Part shown: positions 21,101 through 31,464 of the stretch, in pieces
How the letters are laid out: the number at the start of each line of letters is the position of its first letter
Position numbering within the stretch: the first letter of the stretch is position 1
Assembly: GCF_003312875.1 (NCBI RefSeq)
Contig: NZ_CP015163.1
Location: 992,001 to 1,056,000 of the forward strand
Reading direction: 5' to 3'
Source of the DNA: Amycolatopsis albispora
Lineage (GTDB): Bacteria > Actinomycetota > Actinomycetes > Mycobacteriales > Pseudonocardiaceae
Length of the DNA: 64,000 nt
Translations under genes and position numbers: made by a program
The notes under the pieces: model-generated
Databases searched by the model: none
Told to the model about the DNA's origin: nothing
The model's input: the letters and a program-made list of their open reading frames with translations, nothing else

Positions 21101-22608
21101 TCGAGCAGGCGGAAAGCGCCGAGGCGACCGCCCACGCGGCGGTGGAGGCGCTGCCCGCCCCGGTGCGGGCCCGGGCCACCGAACTGCTCGAAACCCCCGA
21201 CGGTTCCGACGCCTCGGCCAGGGCCGCCGCGCAGGACCGGGCCGGGCGCGCGGTCGCCGCGCTGGAAGAGGAACGCGCCGAGGTGATCGCCCTGGTCGCC
21301 ACCCGCAAGGCCGAACTGGAGCAATTGCCGCGGCAGAGCGGAGCGGCCGATACCCACGAGCGCCCGCGCGACGTGGAACACGGGCGGGAACTGATCGACG
21401 CGGCCGGGGCGGAGGTTTCCGCCGCCGCGCGCAAATGGGAGGAACTCACCCGCCAGCGCGCCGACGCGGCGGAAACCTTCGAATCCGCGAAGAATTCCTC
21501 CGCCGGTTTCGGCCTGCTCGCCGAATCGATGGCGAACCTGGTGGCCGACGGCGAGCCCGGCCGGATTTACGACGGCGACCTCGAGTCCGCCCGCGCCAGG
21601 TACAACTCGCTCAATTCGACCTGGACCGGCGCGAAGGAAGCGGTCGAGCACGCCGAGAAACGGGTCAGGGAACAGGCCGACGCGCTGGCCCAGTACGCCA
21701 CCGAGAAACGGTTCGAGAAGCTCAGCACCCCGGTGCGGCAGCAGGTCATTTCGGTCAAGCGGGACAGCCTGCCCGCGCACGCCGCGGAATGGGCCGAAGC
21801 GCTGCGCCCGCGCCTGCGCACGCTCACCGACGACCTCGCGCAGATCGACCGCCACCGCTCCGGCATCGTTTCGCGCCTGCAGGGCATGGTCGACGGCGCG
21901 CTGCGCACGCTGCGGTCGGCCCAGCGCGTGTCCCGGCTGCCCGACGGGCTGGGGGACTGGTCCGGCCAGGAGTTCCTGCGCATCCGGTTCACCGAGCTGG
22001 AGGACAACCTGCTCGCCGAACGCCTCGGCGAGGTGGTCGACGAGGCCGCGGCGGGCAAGACCAGCGACGGCCGCGACGTCAAGCGCGACGGCATGTCGCT
22101 GCTGCTGCGCTCGGTGCAGGCCGCGGTGCCCAAGGGCTTCCGGGTGGACATGCTCAAGCCGGATTCGGTGCTGCGGACCGAACGCCAGCGCGTGTCCGAG
22201 ATCAGGGACGTGTTCTCCGGCGGGCAGCAGCTGACCGCCGCCATCATTCTCTACTGCACGCTGGCCGCGCTGCGGGCGAACAACCGCGGCCGGTTGCGCA
22301 GCCGCCATTCCGGCGTGCTGTTCCTGGACAATCCGATCGGCCGCGCCTCGGCCGGATATCTGCTGGAACTGCAGCGCGCGGTGGCCGACGCGCTCGGCGT
22401 GCAGTTGATCTACACCACCGGGTTGTTCGACGCGGGCGCGCTCAGTGAATTCCCGCTCATCGTGCGGTTGCGCAATGACGCGGACCTCCGCGCCGGGCGC
22501 AAGTACCTTTCGGTGGACGCGACGATCCGCCGCGAAGTGGACGAACTCGGTGAGCCGGATGGCACAGCGCGCCTTTCCGCGGCCCGCATGTTCGTGCGCG
22601 GCGGCTGA
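18163..22608 (+). CDS. SMC/MukB/JetC-like ATPase, 1481 residues
   Basis: A large ABC-type ATPase with SMC architecture. N-terminal head with Walker A ENGGGKS (66-72), a first coiled coil (~270-640, long runs of A/E/R/L), a central globular hinge-like domain (~645-800, GITAWSGWRYLSKLDAK and LVSGVLLNE), a second coiled coil (~800-1290) and a C-terminal head with signature motif FSGGQQLTAAI (from 1351) and Walker B VLFLDNP (D1389, N1390). An Asn replaces the Glu expected after the Walker B Asp. It starts 15 nt after the second gene with a weak ribosome site. It probably forms a dimeric DNA-loop-extruding or DNA-clamping complex with the two upstream products. No toprim nuclease (JetD/MksG) follows it. 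Confidence 0.75.
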   Translation: MYELSRVRLHSVGPAGARYQDVLLDFSGVGEPVTTPRQDALFAAGIHGAETGPVRRPSPASVLFLENGGGKSVLIKLIFSVMLPGRRQVVGTTSTRVLEKFVAGKDVAHVVLEWQHTETGERVITGKASEWRGHVVSSDPANLIDSWYCFRPSTSLGLDSLPLTEDGRLLTLSGFHERLAKAHAGTPELELYWTRRHADWTGRLDQLGLDTELFRYQRAMNAGEGEAADAFAFGTDEAFVEFLLRAVLSEDEPKELAEVLATYAENLSQRGDLMAERDFVAGALELLGPLSDEESLAAASRKLAASARADLAELAGMIAAREKVESDRLEVLEAHVEELKTAEKLAEGDHRRLTAAVTELRRVVAGMRLEEATETRKQLDESYTEAKVEAEAWRETTTVLAHLNASRKARDIRELVGNREQKAQPALEAKNAAATAFARGLLALAKDAQTQADAADQAARALLAEAERAQQDRDEATSTAATRRAEADGLTARIAEVRAEVTEAVREGLLTDAAEVAESARMARAAAESAASELANREAELEAVAEELAAAQVAANEAHQAAGSARDRHERAAEELDRATRRTDSLAAEPRFVELLGTDDVQLETDVPSLLDRLREARATAEREQTSLRMAESADERILAALGSGGLLPPPEEVQAALDALESAGITAWSGWRYLSKLDAKQREVVLSRAPQLVSGVLLNEAAQVDRAREVLTGLKLLPSAMIAVGTTAAVTAASEKDGELPDGVDFLVPPNPAMYDEDAADAERRAVAERHAVRLRRLSALDESLAADGALSWKLTTWREDYPPGALANLAERAQSAVTARENAEKALAAANTELERLTAKRVSLRERVPDLRAALATAEDRARRLDALAARAAKIPQWTEEAEHAREIVERAESQAKESGARAAKLREQAGEEQRTADGHRRTAAGARSELAEVPGAGSVSESDPAPAEPVDALRRTFASAAEAYAKVEVGSDLRAELEQAESAEATAHAAVEALPAPVRARATELLETPDGSDASARAAAQDRAGRAVAALEEERAEVIALVATRKAELEQLPRQSGAADTHERPRDVEHGRELIDAAGAEVSAAARKWEELTRQRADAAETFESAKNSSAGFGLLAESMANLVADGEPGRIYDGDLESARARYNSLNSTWTGAKEAVEHAEKRVREQADALAQYATEKRFEKLSTPVRQQVISVKRDSLPAHAAEWAEALRPRLRTLTDDLAQIDRHRSGIVSRLQGMVDGALRTLRSAQRVSRLPDGLGDWSGQEFLRIRFTELEDNLLAERLGEVVDEAAAGKTSDGRDVKRDGMSLLLRSVQAAVPKGFRVDMLKPDSVLRTERQRVSEIRDVFSGGQQLTAAIILYCTLAALRANNRGRLRSRHSGVLFLDNPIGRASAGYLLELQRAVADALGVQLIYTTGLFDAGALSEFPLIVRLRNDADLRAGRKYLSVDATIRREVDELGEPDGTARLSAARMFVRGG

Positions 22609-22664
22609 TTGGCGCACCTGCCGGAAGTCTTCAGGCAAACGGGTCAAGATCAGGGCACGCCCTT

Positions 22665-22678
22665 GCCGGTTTACCGGC
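22665..22678. promoter_or_regulatory. Palindrome GCCGGT-TT-ACCGGC in the GPP34 promoter region
   Basis: A perfect 6-bp inverted repeat around TT. TTGCCG (22663-22668) and TACCGT (22687-22692) with an 18-bp spacer bracket it, so it may be an operator inside a promoter for the GPP34 gene. It is 57 bp after the ATPase stop. The gap 22609-22795 shows no gene. Confidence 0.4.
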
Positions 22679-22795
22679 TGCGGCGCTACCGTCCGGCTCG
22701 GTTTCGCGGCCAGGGCGCGGAACGCCTGATCCGGGGAGTAAGCCAGCAGTGATTCCGGCCGCAGCGGAAATGGACGCCGCCACGGAGCGAAAACG

Positions 22796-23425
22796 GTGAC
22801 CGCTCCGCTCGCCGATGATCTGTTTTTCCTCGCGCACGACGACCGCACCGGAAAACGGCGTCTGCACGAACGCGCCGCCGGGCTCGGCCTGGCCGGCGCG
22901 GTGCTCGCCGAGCTGCTCCTGGCCGGGCGGATCACCGTGGAGCACGGCCGCGTCCGCGTGCTCGACCCGCGGCTGCCGCGCTGCGAGGTGCTCGGCCCGG
23001 CGCTCAGCGACATGGTCGCCGAACCGGAGACGCGCGTGGTCCGTGACTGGCTTCGCTACCTCGCGCGCGACTCGTACGCGTCGGTCGCGCGGCGGCTGCT
23101 CGGCAGCGGGCAACTGCGGGTGGTCAAGGCCAGGCTGCCGTGGCGCGCCGACACCTACGAGCCGGTCGACATCAACGCCGCGGCCTGGCCTGCCGCCCGC
23201 CTGTCCGGCCCGATCGCCCGGCTCGACCCGCTCGAACCCGACGACGTCGTGCTGGCCGGGCTGGTCATCGCCACCGGGCTGGACCGGTACGTCTTCTACA
23301 CCGCGTCGGCCGAGGCCAGGCAGTACCTGGAACGGCTGATCATCGAGCTGCCCGCGCCGCTGCGGGTGCTCGTGCTGGAAACCGAAACGGCCGTCGGTGA
23401 GGCCGTGCTGCACCACCGCATGTAG
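22796..23425 (+). CDS. GPP34 (GOLPH3-like) family protein
   Basis: A 209-residue helical protein of the GPP34 family, related to eukaryotic Golgi phosphoprotein 3 and common in large actinobacterial genomes. Typical features are the start LADDLFFLAHDDRTGKRRL, the L-rich LGLAGAVLAELLLAGRI, the mid section WLRYLARDSY and the late ALVIATGLDRY-like LAGLVIATGLDRYVF. GTG at 22796 follows GGAG by 8 nt. In eukaryotes the fold binds PI4P; in bacteria the function is not established. It follows the SMC-like ATPase by 187 bp with a possible promoter of its own, so membership in that operon is doubtful. Confidence 0.82.
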   Translation: MTAPLADDLFFLAHDDRTGKRRLHERAAGLGLAGAVLAELLLAGRITVEHGRVRVLDPRLPRCEVLGPALSDMVAEPETRVVRDWLRYLARDSYASVARRLLGSGQLRVVKARLPWRADTYEPVDINAAAWPAARLSGPIARLDPLEPDDVVLAGLVIATGLDRYVFYTASAEARQYLERLIIELPAPLRVLVLETETAVGEAVLHHRM

Positions 23426-23465
23426 GTCCCCAATCCCCCCAACCCCACCGCCACAGGGAGTTGCC

Positions 23466-24974
23466 ATGAACGATCGACCAGCCAGACCAAGCCCGGTCTC
23501 GCAGGCGCTGGCCTCGGACCGGCTCGGCGCCTCGGCCGTGGTGTTCTTCGTGATCAGCGCCGCCACCCCGCTGACCGTGGTGGCCGGGGTGGTCACCACC
23601 GGGTACGCCACCACCGGCCTGATCGGCATCCCGGTGGCGTTCGTGTTCATCGCGCTGGTGCTGGCGCTGTTCTCGGTCGGCTACGTGGCGATGGCGCGGC
23701 ACGTGGCCATCGCCGGCGCGTTCTACGGGTTCATCAGCCGGGGGCTGGGCAAGCCGTTCGGGGTGGGCGCGTCGTGGATCGCGCTGCTGTCGTACAACCT
23801 GCTGCAGGTCGGGCTGTACGGCGCGGCGGGCGCGGCGGCGGCACCGCTGGCCGCCGAGTGGTTCGGCGTCGACCTGGCGTGGTGGGTCTTCGCGCTGGCC
23901 GCCTGGCTGATCGTGGCCGTGCTCGGGCTGCAGCACGTGGACATCAACGGCAAGGTGCTGGCCGTGCTGCTGGCCGCCGAGGTCGCGGTGATCGTGGTGT
24001 ACAGCGCGTCGAACGTGGCCAACCCGGCCGGGGGTGAGGTCACCTTCGACACGCTCGCGCCCGCCGAGCTGTTCGGCCCCGGCGCCGGGGCGATCCTCGC
24101 GCTCGCCGTGCTCGGGTTCGTCGGGTTCGAGTCGTCGGTGGTGTTCAGCGAGGAGGTCCGCAACCCGCGGCGCACGGTCGCCGTGGCGACCTACGTCTCG
24201 CTCGCCGCGATCGGCGGGCTGTACGCGTTCGCGTCGTGGGCGATGAGCGTGGCGACCGGGCCGGGCAACATCGTCGGCGAGTCGCGGGCGCAGAGCTCGG
24301 AACTGCTGTTCTCGCTGGCGAACGGGCAGCTCGGGCACGGGCTCGCCACCGCGGGCCGGGTGCTGTTCGTGACCAGCATCCTGGCCGCGATGATCTCCTT
24401 CCACAACACCATCGCGCGCTACACCTTCGCGCTCGGCAGGGAACGCGTGCTGCCCGCGATGCTGGGCCGCACGTCGCCGCGCACCGGTTCGCCGGTGGCG
24501 GGGTCGGCCATCCAGAGCGGGGTCGGGCTGCTGGTGATCGGGCTGTTCGCGCTGGCGGGCTGGGACCCGCTGGTGCACCTGTTCTACTGGGGCGGCACCT
24601 CCGGCGGTCTCGGCATCCTGGTGCTGATCGTGGCCACCTCGTTCGCCGTAGTGCTGTTCTTCGCGCGGCAGCCGTCGGGCGAGAACCTGTGGCGGCGGAT
24701 GATCGCGCCCGCGCTGGCGTCGATCGCCGTGCTGGTGGTGCTGGTGCTGGTGCTGGCGAACTTCGGCACGCTGCTGGGCACGCCGCCGGAGTCGCCACTG
24801 CCGTGGCTGGTGCCGTCGATCTACGGGCTCGCCGGGCTCGCGGGCGTGTTGTGGGCGCTGGTGCTGCGCATCCGGCGGCCGCTGGTGTACGCGGCGATCG
24901 GGCTGGGCGCGAAGAGCCCGGCGTCGCTGACGGCGTCCGCTTCGGGCGAGGAGTACCGGGGGACGCGGCTGTGA
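23466..24974 (+). CDS. APC-superfamily amino acid permease
   Basis: A 502-residue inner-membrane transporter with about 12 hydrophobic segments. The N-terminal GASAVVFFVISAATPLTVVAG, the helix 2-3 loop GYVAMARHVAIAGAFYGF and helix 6 VLGFVGFESSVVFSEEVRNPRRTV are typical of the amino acid-polyamine-organocation family. ATG at 23466 follows GGGAG by 5 nt. It overlaps the GNAT gene by four bases, which suggests uptake and acetylation of the same amine or amino acid. The substrate is not determinable. Confidence 0.87.
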   Translation: MNDRPARPSPVSQALASDRLGASAVVFFVISAATPLTVVAGVVTTGYATTGLIGIPVAFVFIALVLALFSVGYVAMARHVAIAGAFYGFISRGLGKPFGVGASWIALLSYNLLQVGLYGAAGAAAAPLAAEWFGVDLAWWVFALAAWLIVAVLGLQHVDINGKVLAVLLAAEVAVIVVYSASNVANPAGGEVTFDTLAPAELFGPGAGAILALAVLGFVGFESSVVFSEEVRNPRRTVAVATYVSLAAIGGLYAFASWAMSVATGPGNIVGESRAQSSELLFSLANGQLGHGLATAGRVLFVTSILAAMISFHNTIARYTFALGRERVLPAMLGRTSPRTGSPVAGSAIQSGVGLLVIGLFALAGWDPLVHLFYWGGTSGGLGILVLIVATSFAVVLFFARQPSGENLWRRMIAPALASIAVLVVLVLVLANFGTLLGTPPESPLPWLVPSIYGLAGLAGVLWALVLRIRRPLVYAAIGLGAKSPASLTASASGEEYRGTRL

Positions 24975-25564
24975 CCGGAACCGCCGAAATCCGCCGTGCC
25001 GGCGCTGCGGAGGCGGGCGCGATCGCCGGGCTGATCGCCACCGCGTTCGAACCGCTGGACGTGTCGCGCTGGCTGGTCCCCGACCCGGCCCCGCGCCGGG
25101 CGACGCTGGCCGGGAACTTCCGCATCCTGGTCGAATACGCGCTCGAGCACGGGCACGCCGACCTGATCGGCGACCGGGCCGCCGCGGTGTGGCTGCCGCA
25201 GGAGGCGGGGGTGGAGTTGCCGCCTCCGCCGGACTACGACGCGCGGCTGCTGGCCGCGTGCGGCCCGTACACCGACCGGTTCCGCGCGCTCGACGACGCC
25301 TTCGAGGCGAACCACCCGCACGAGCCGCACCACCACCTGGTCTTCCTGGCGGTACATCCGGCGTCGCAGGGCCAGGGGCTGGGGGCTTCGCTGCTGCGGC
25401 ACCACCACGCGCGGCTGGACGCCGACGGCACGGCGGCCTACCTGGAGGCGAGCAGCCTGCGCGCGGCGGCGCTGTACGAACGGGAGGGCTACCGGCACCG
25501 GGGCAGCCCGTTCCACCTACCGGACGGCCCGCCCTTCCACCCGATGTGGCGAGACCCGGTGTAG
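24971..25564 (+). CDS. GNAT-family N-acetyltransferase
   Basis: A 197-residue acetyl-CoA-dependent transferase. The acetyl-CoA loop appears as SQGQGLGASLLRHHH after the strand HLVFLAVHPA, followed by YLEASSLRAAALYEREGY, the usual motif B region. The GTG start overlaps the permease stop (GTGA), so the pair is cotranslated. The acceptor is unknown; coupling to a permease hints at a small amine or amino acid, including a possible toxic analogue. Confidence 0.85.
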   Translation: MTGTAEIRRAGAAEAGAIAGLIATAFEPLDVSRWLVPDPAPRRATLAGNFRILVEYALEHGHADLIGDRAAAVWLPQEAGVELPPPPDYDARLLAACGPYTDRFRALDDAFEANHPHEPHHHLVFLAVHPASQGQGLGASLLRHHHARLDADGTAAYLEASSLRAAALYEREGYRHRGSPFHLPDGPPFHPMWRDPV

Positions 25565-25577
25565 GTGCCGCGGCGGG

Positions 25578-26222
25578 TCAGTCCTTGCGGCCGGTGACGG
25601 CGAGGCTGGTGCCGAGGCCGATCATCACCAGGCCGCCGGTGCCGCCGATCATGGCCAGCCGCCGTGGGGAACCGGCGAACCACGAGCGCGCGGTCCCGGC
25701 GACGAACGCCCATGCCGAATCGCACAGCAGCGCGGTCACCGGCAGCAGGATGCCCAGCACCAGCATCTGCGCGGCCACCGAACCGGCACCCGCGTCGACG
25801 AACTGCGGCAGCACGGCGGCCAGGAACACGATCGACTTCGGGTTCGCGAAGCCGACCACCACGCCGTCGCGGATCACCCGCCACGCCGGCGCGCGCGTCG
25901 CCGCCACCTGGTCGCCGAAGGCTTCGGCCAGCGACCGCCGGTGCCGGAACGCCTGCACGCCGAGATAGATCAGGTAGGCGGCACCGGCGAACTTGATCGC
26001 GGTGAACACCGCCGCCGAGCTTTCCACGAGCGCGCCGAGCCCGAACGCCACGCCGACCACCTGCAGGTACACCCCGGTGGCGTTCCCCGCGACGGTGAGC
26101 AGCGCGTCGCGGCGGCCCGCGGTGAGCGCGCGGCTGATGGTGAACAGCACGCTGGGCCCCGGCACGATGACCATCAGGAAGGTCAGCGCGGCGAAGGCGG
26201 CGAAGTGACTGGGGGAGACCAT
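25578..26222 (-). CDS. LysE/RhtB-family amino acid exporter
   Basis: A 214-residue membrane protein with about six hydrophobic helices. It carries the family motifs TFLMVIVPGPSVLFTISRAL and AGAAYLIYLGVQAFRHRR, plus GFANPKSIVFLAAVLPQFVD. Members export amino acids or homoserine lactones. The ATG at 26222 has no clear ribosome site and may be leaderless. The gene converges on the GNAT gene with a 13-bp gap and diverges from the winged-helix gene with 69 bp between starts. Confidence 0.88.
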   Translation of the reverse strand: MVSPSHFAAFAALTFLMVIVPGPSVLFTISRALTAGRRDALLTVAGNATGVYLQVVGVAFGLGALVESSAAVFTAIKFAGAAYLIYLGVQAFRHRRSLAEAFGDQVAATRAPAWRVIRDGVVVGFANPKSIVFLAAVLPQFVDAGAGSVAAQMLVLGILLPVTALLCDSAWAFVAGTARSWFAGSPRRLAMIGGTGGLVMIGLGTSLAVTGRKD

Positions 26223-26291
26223 GCCGGAGATTAACCCGATCCGGCGACCGCGGGCACCTGGATTGTCGGCACCCGGTGGTAGGAAGCCGCC

Positions 26292-27467
26292 ATGCTGATC
26301 ACCACCGCGCAGCGCCGGGCCAGGCTCGCCGCGCGCCATCGGCTCGCCACGCGCGCCGCCACCCCGGAAGAGGCGGCGGAGGCGGTGATCGCGCTGCACG
26401 CCACCGACCCGGCCACCGTGCACCTGTCGGTGGCCGCCCGCGCGACCGCGCCCGAGACCGAGCGCGCGCTCTACGAAGACCGCACGCTCGTCCGCCTGCT
26501 CGGCATGCGGCGCACGGTTTTTGTGGTGCCGCGCGAGGTCGCGCCCGTGGTGCAGGCGGCCTGCGCGGATGACATCGCCAGGAAGCAGCGCGCCCTGCTG
26601 GTCAAGCACCTCGCCGAGAACGGTCACCCGGAGGGCGTGCCGGACGCCGCCGCGTGGCTGGCGGAGGTCGAGGCGACCACCGTCGAAGCGCTGCGCGAAC
26701 GCGGCACGGCGCTCGGCCAGGAACTCGCCGCCGACGTGCCCGGCCTGCGCCAGCAGCTGCGGATGGCGCCGGGCAAGCCGTACGAAGCCATCGGCAACGT
26801 GACCAGCCGCGTGTTGTTCCTGCTCGCCGCCGAGGGCCGGATCGTGCGCGGCCGTCCGCGTGGCTCGTGGTTGTCCACGCAGTACCGCTGGTCGCCGATG
26901 GCGGACTGGCTGCCCGGCGGCCTGCCCCGGATCGACGCCGCCGGCGCCCGTGTCGAACTGGCGCGACGCTGGCTGCGCGCGTACGGCCCGGCGCCGGTGG
27001 AGGACCTGCGCTGGTGGACCGGCTGGACGGCGGCGCAGGTTAAGCAGGCGCTGGCCGCCATCGGCCCGGCCGAGGTGGATCTCGAAGGCGGCGGCACCGG
27101 GCTGGTCCTGCCCGATGACCTCGAACCCGAGCCGGACCCGGGCCCGTGGATCGCCCTGCTGCCCGCGCTCGACCCCACGCCGATGGGCTGGTCCGCGCGC
27201 GAGTGGTGGCTCGGCCCGCACCGCGACGCGCTGTTCGACCGCAGCGGCAACATCGGGCCGACGATCTGGTGCGACGGCCGGGTCGTCGGTGGCTGGGCGC
27301 AGCGCCCGGATGGTGGAATCGCGTTCCGCTGTCTGGATGATGTCGGCGCGGACGCCACTACCCGGATCGCCGCGGAGGCGGCCCGGCTGGGGGAGTGGCT
27401 GGGCGAGATCCGGGTGGTGCCGCGGTTCCGGACCCCGCTGGAACGCGAGCTGAGCGGATCATCTTGA
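26292..27467 (+). CDS. Winged-helix DNA-binding domain protein (HTH_42, AlkZ-like)
   Basis: A 391-residue member of the family that includes DNA glycosylases AlkZ and YcaQ, which unhook interstrand crosslinks. The tandem winged-helix layout is visible: the start LITTAQRRARLAARHRLA, VIALHATDPATVHLSVAAR, the lyase-like region RVLFLLAAEGRIVRGRPRG, and the late WWLGPHRDALFDRSGNIGPTIWCDGRVVGGW in pieces. In AlkZ a Q-x-D motif is catalytic; here the matching stretch reads H-A-T-D, as in divergent AlkZ-like subfamilies. AGGAAG precedes ATG by 5 nt. Repair of alkylated or crosslinked bases is likely but unproven. Confidence 0.8.
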   Translation: MLITTAQRRARLAARHRLATRAATPEEAAEAVIALHATDPATVHLSVAARATAPETERALYEDRTLVRLLGMRRTVFVVPREVAPVVQAACADDIARKQRALLVKHLAENGHPEGVPDAAAWLAEVEATTVEALRERGTALGQELAADVPGLRQQLRMAPGKPYEAIGNVTSRVLFLLAAEGRIVRGRPRGSWLSTQYRWSPMADWLPGGLPRIDAAGARVELARRWLRAYGPAPVEDLRWWTGWTAAQVKQALAAIGPAEVDLEGGGTGLVLPDDLEPEPDPGPWIALLPALDPTPMGWSAREWWLGPHRDALFDRSGNIGPTIWCDGRVVGGWAQRPDGGIAFRCLDDVGADATTRIAAEAARLGEWLGEIRVVPRFRTPLERELSGSS

Positions 27468-27494
27468 TCGATGTCTTGATCGATTCTTGACCAC
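27462..27494 (+). repeat. Three direct repeats TCTTGA(T/C)C(G/A) upstream of gap
   Basis: TCTTGATCGA begins at 27462 and 27474 and the related TCTTGACCAC at 27485, spaced 12 and 11 bp, roughly one helical turn. They lie 125-157 bp before gap and span the stop of the preceding gene. The core CTTGATCGAT also occurs at 32880 and 41240. A TAGGGT (27552-27557) is a possible -10. Confidence 0.6.
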
Positions 27495-27507
27495 CGGCCC
27501 GGTGTAG

Positions 27508-28623
<1,116 letters not shown>

Positions 28624-28626
28624 GCC

Positions 28627-29838
<1,212 letters not shown>

Positions 29839-29843
29839 CAGTA

Positions 29844-30629
<786 letters not shown>

Positions 30630-30712
30630 TCCGGGCGGTCACCGGGTAATGTGGGTCACGGTGCTCGTCGGCCCGCGCTGACCGCGCGTTTTCACCGAAC
30701 ACAGAGGATGAG

Positions 30713-30943
30713 ATGAAACTGTTCCTGCAAGTGGTGTTGATCGCTTCCAGCGTGCTGCTGATCGTCGCCGTTCTCCTGCACCGTGGACGCGGAGGCGGGC
30801 TGTCCTCCCTGTTCGGTGGCGGTATGCAGTCCAGCCTGGCGGGTTCGAGCGTGGCCGAGAAGAACCTCGACCGGATCACGCTCGGCCTCGGTGCGGTCTG
30901 GCTGATCAGCATCGTGGGGCTGGGCCTGCTGCTGAAGATCTGA
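30713..30943 (+). CDS. secG: Preprotein translocase subunit SecG
   Basis: A 76-residue membrane protein with two hydrophobic helices (~3-24 and ~54-74) joined by a Gly/Ser-rich cytoplasmic loop (RGRGGGLSSLFGGGMQSS), the standard SecG topology. It stimulates SecYEG-mediated export. ATG follows AGAGGATG. Its place after tpiA is conserved in actinobacteria. The 83-bp gap before it has no other gene. Confidence 0.93.
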   Translation: MKLFLQVVLIASSVLLIVAVLLHRGRGGGLSSLFGGGMQSSLAGSSVAEKNLDRITLGLGAVWLISIVGLGLLLKI

Positions 30944-30966
30944 GCGGCACGCACGAGCCGTCGACC

Positions 30967-30986
30967 GGCCGGGTGCGCGCCCGGCC
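30967..30986 (+). terminator. GC hairpin after secG
   Basis: GGCCGGG (30967-30973) pairs perfectly with CCCGGCC (30980-30986) over a 6-nt loop, starting 24 bp after the secG stop. It has no U-tract, so it is a typical actinobacterial hairpin terminator candidate between secG and rbpA. Confidence 0.6.
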
Positions 30987-31048
30987 AAGCAGAGTGGCAC
31001 GGCGTACCGTGCGGGTGCGCCGGGAACAAGACCGGGGTGTGAGAGTTC

Positions 31049-31393
31049 ATGGTTGGCGGAAACGCGATTCGGGGTACCAGGGTCGGGGCGGGCCCGTCCG
31101 GCGAGTCCGAGCGGGGGGAGTCGGCGCCGCGGCGCCGGATCTCCTACTGGTGCGCCAACGGGCATGAAGCTCGTCCGTCCTTTGCCTTGGAAGCCGAGAT
31201 TCCCGAGGAGTGGGACTGCCCGCGGTGCGGGCTGCCGGGTGGGCAGGACGAGCAGAACCCGCCCGCGGCGCCGCGCACGGAGCCGTACAAGACCCATCTC
31301 GCCTACGTGAAGGAGCGCCGCAGCGACGCGGATGGCGAAGCCATTCTCGCCGAGGCGCTCGACCGGCTGCGCAAGCGGCGCGAGATCATCTGA
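31049..31393 (+). CDS. rbpA: RNA polymerase-binding protein RbpA
   Basis: A 114-residue actinobacterial transcription factor that binds RNA polymerase and group I/II sigma factors and stabilises open complexes. It has an N-terminal flexible tail, the zinc-type core ISYWCANGHEARP...WDCPRCGLPGG (Cys/His cluster), a basic linker (RTEPYKTHLAYVKERR) and a C-terminal sigma-interacting helix (EAILAEALDRLRKRRE). The ATG at 31049 is required by the conserved N-terminus VGGNAIRGTRVG. In Streptomyces the gene is SigR-induced; here a GGAAC/GTT pair lies too close to the start to serve. Confidence 0.94.
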   Translation: MVGGNAIRGTRVGAGPSGESERGESAPRRRISYWCANGHEARPSFALEAEIPEEWDCPRCGLPGGQDEQNPPAAPRTEPYKTHLAYVKERRSDADGEAILAEALDRLRKRREII

Positions 31394-31417
31394 ACAACCT
31401 CGCGCACGGACAGGCCG

Positions 31418-31454
31418 AAGGGGAGCCATCGCCGGACCGGCGATGGCTCCCCTT
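31418..31454. terminator. Perfect 18-bp stem, bidirectional terminator
   Basis: Bases 31418-31435 and 31437-31454 are exact reverse complements around one base, including GGGGAGCC and GGCTCCCC and ending in TTT on the plus strand. It lies between the convergent rbpA (stop 31393) and histidine kinase (stop 31465) and should end transcription from both. Confidence 0.9.
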
Positions 31455-31464
31455 TCCGCCGTGC

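Noticed and set aside
22609..22795. JetD/MksG-type nuclease remnant after the ATPase
   Set aside because: Only 187 bp, no toprim-like motif or open frame of use in any frame.
31023..31047. SigR/SigH-type promoter GGAAC-N17-GTT before rbpA
   Set aside because: GTT ends one base before the ATG, so transcription would start inside the coding region, and the conserved N-terminus needs that ATG.
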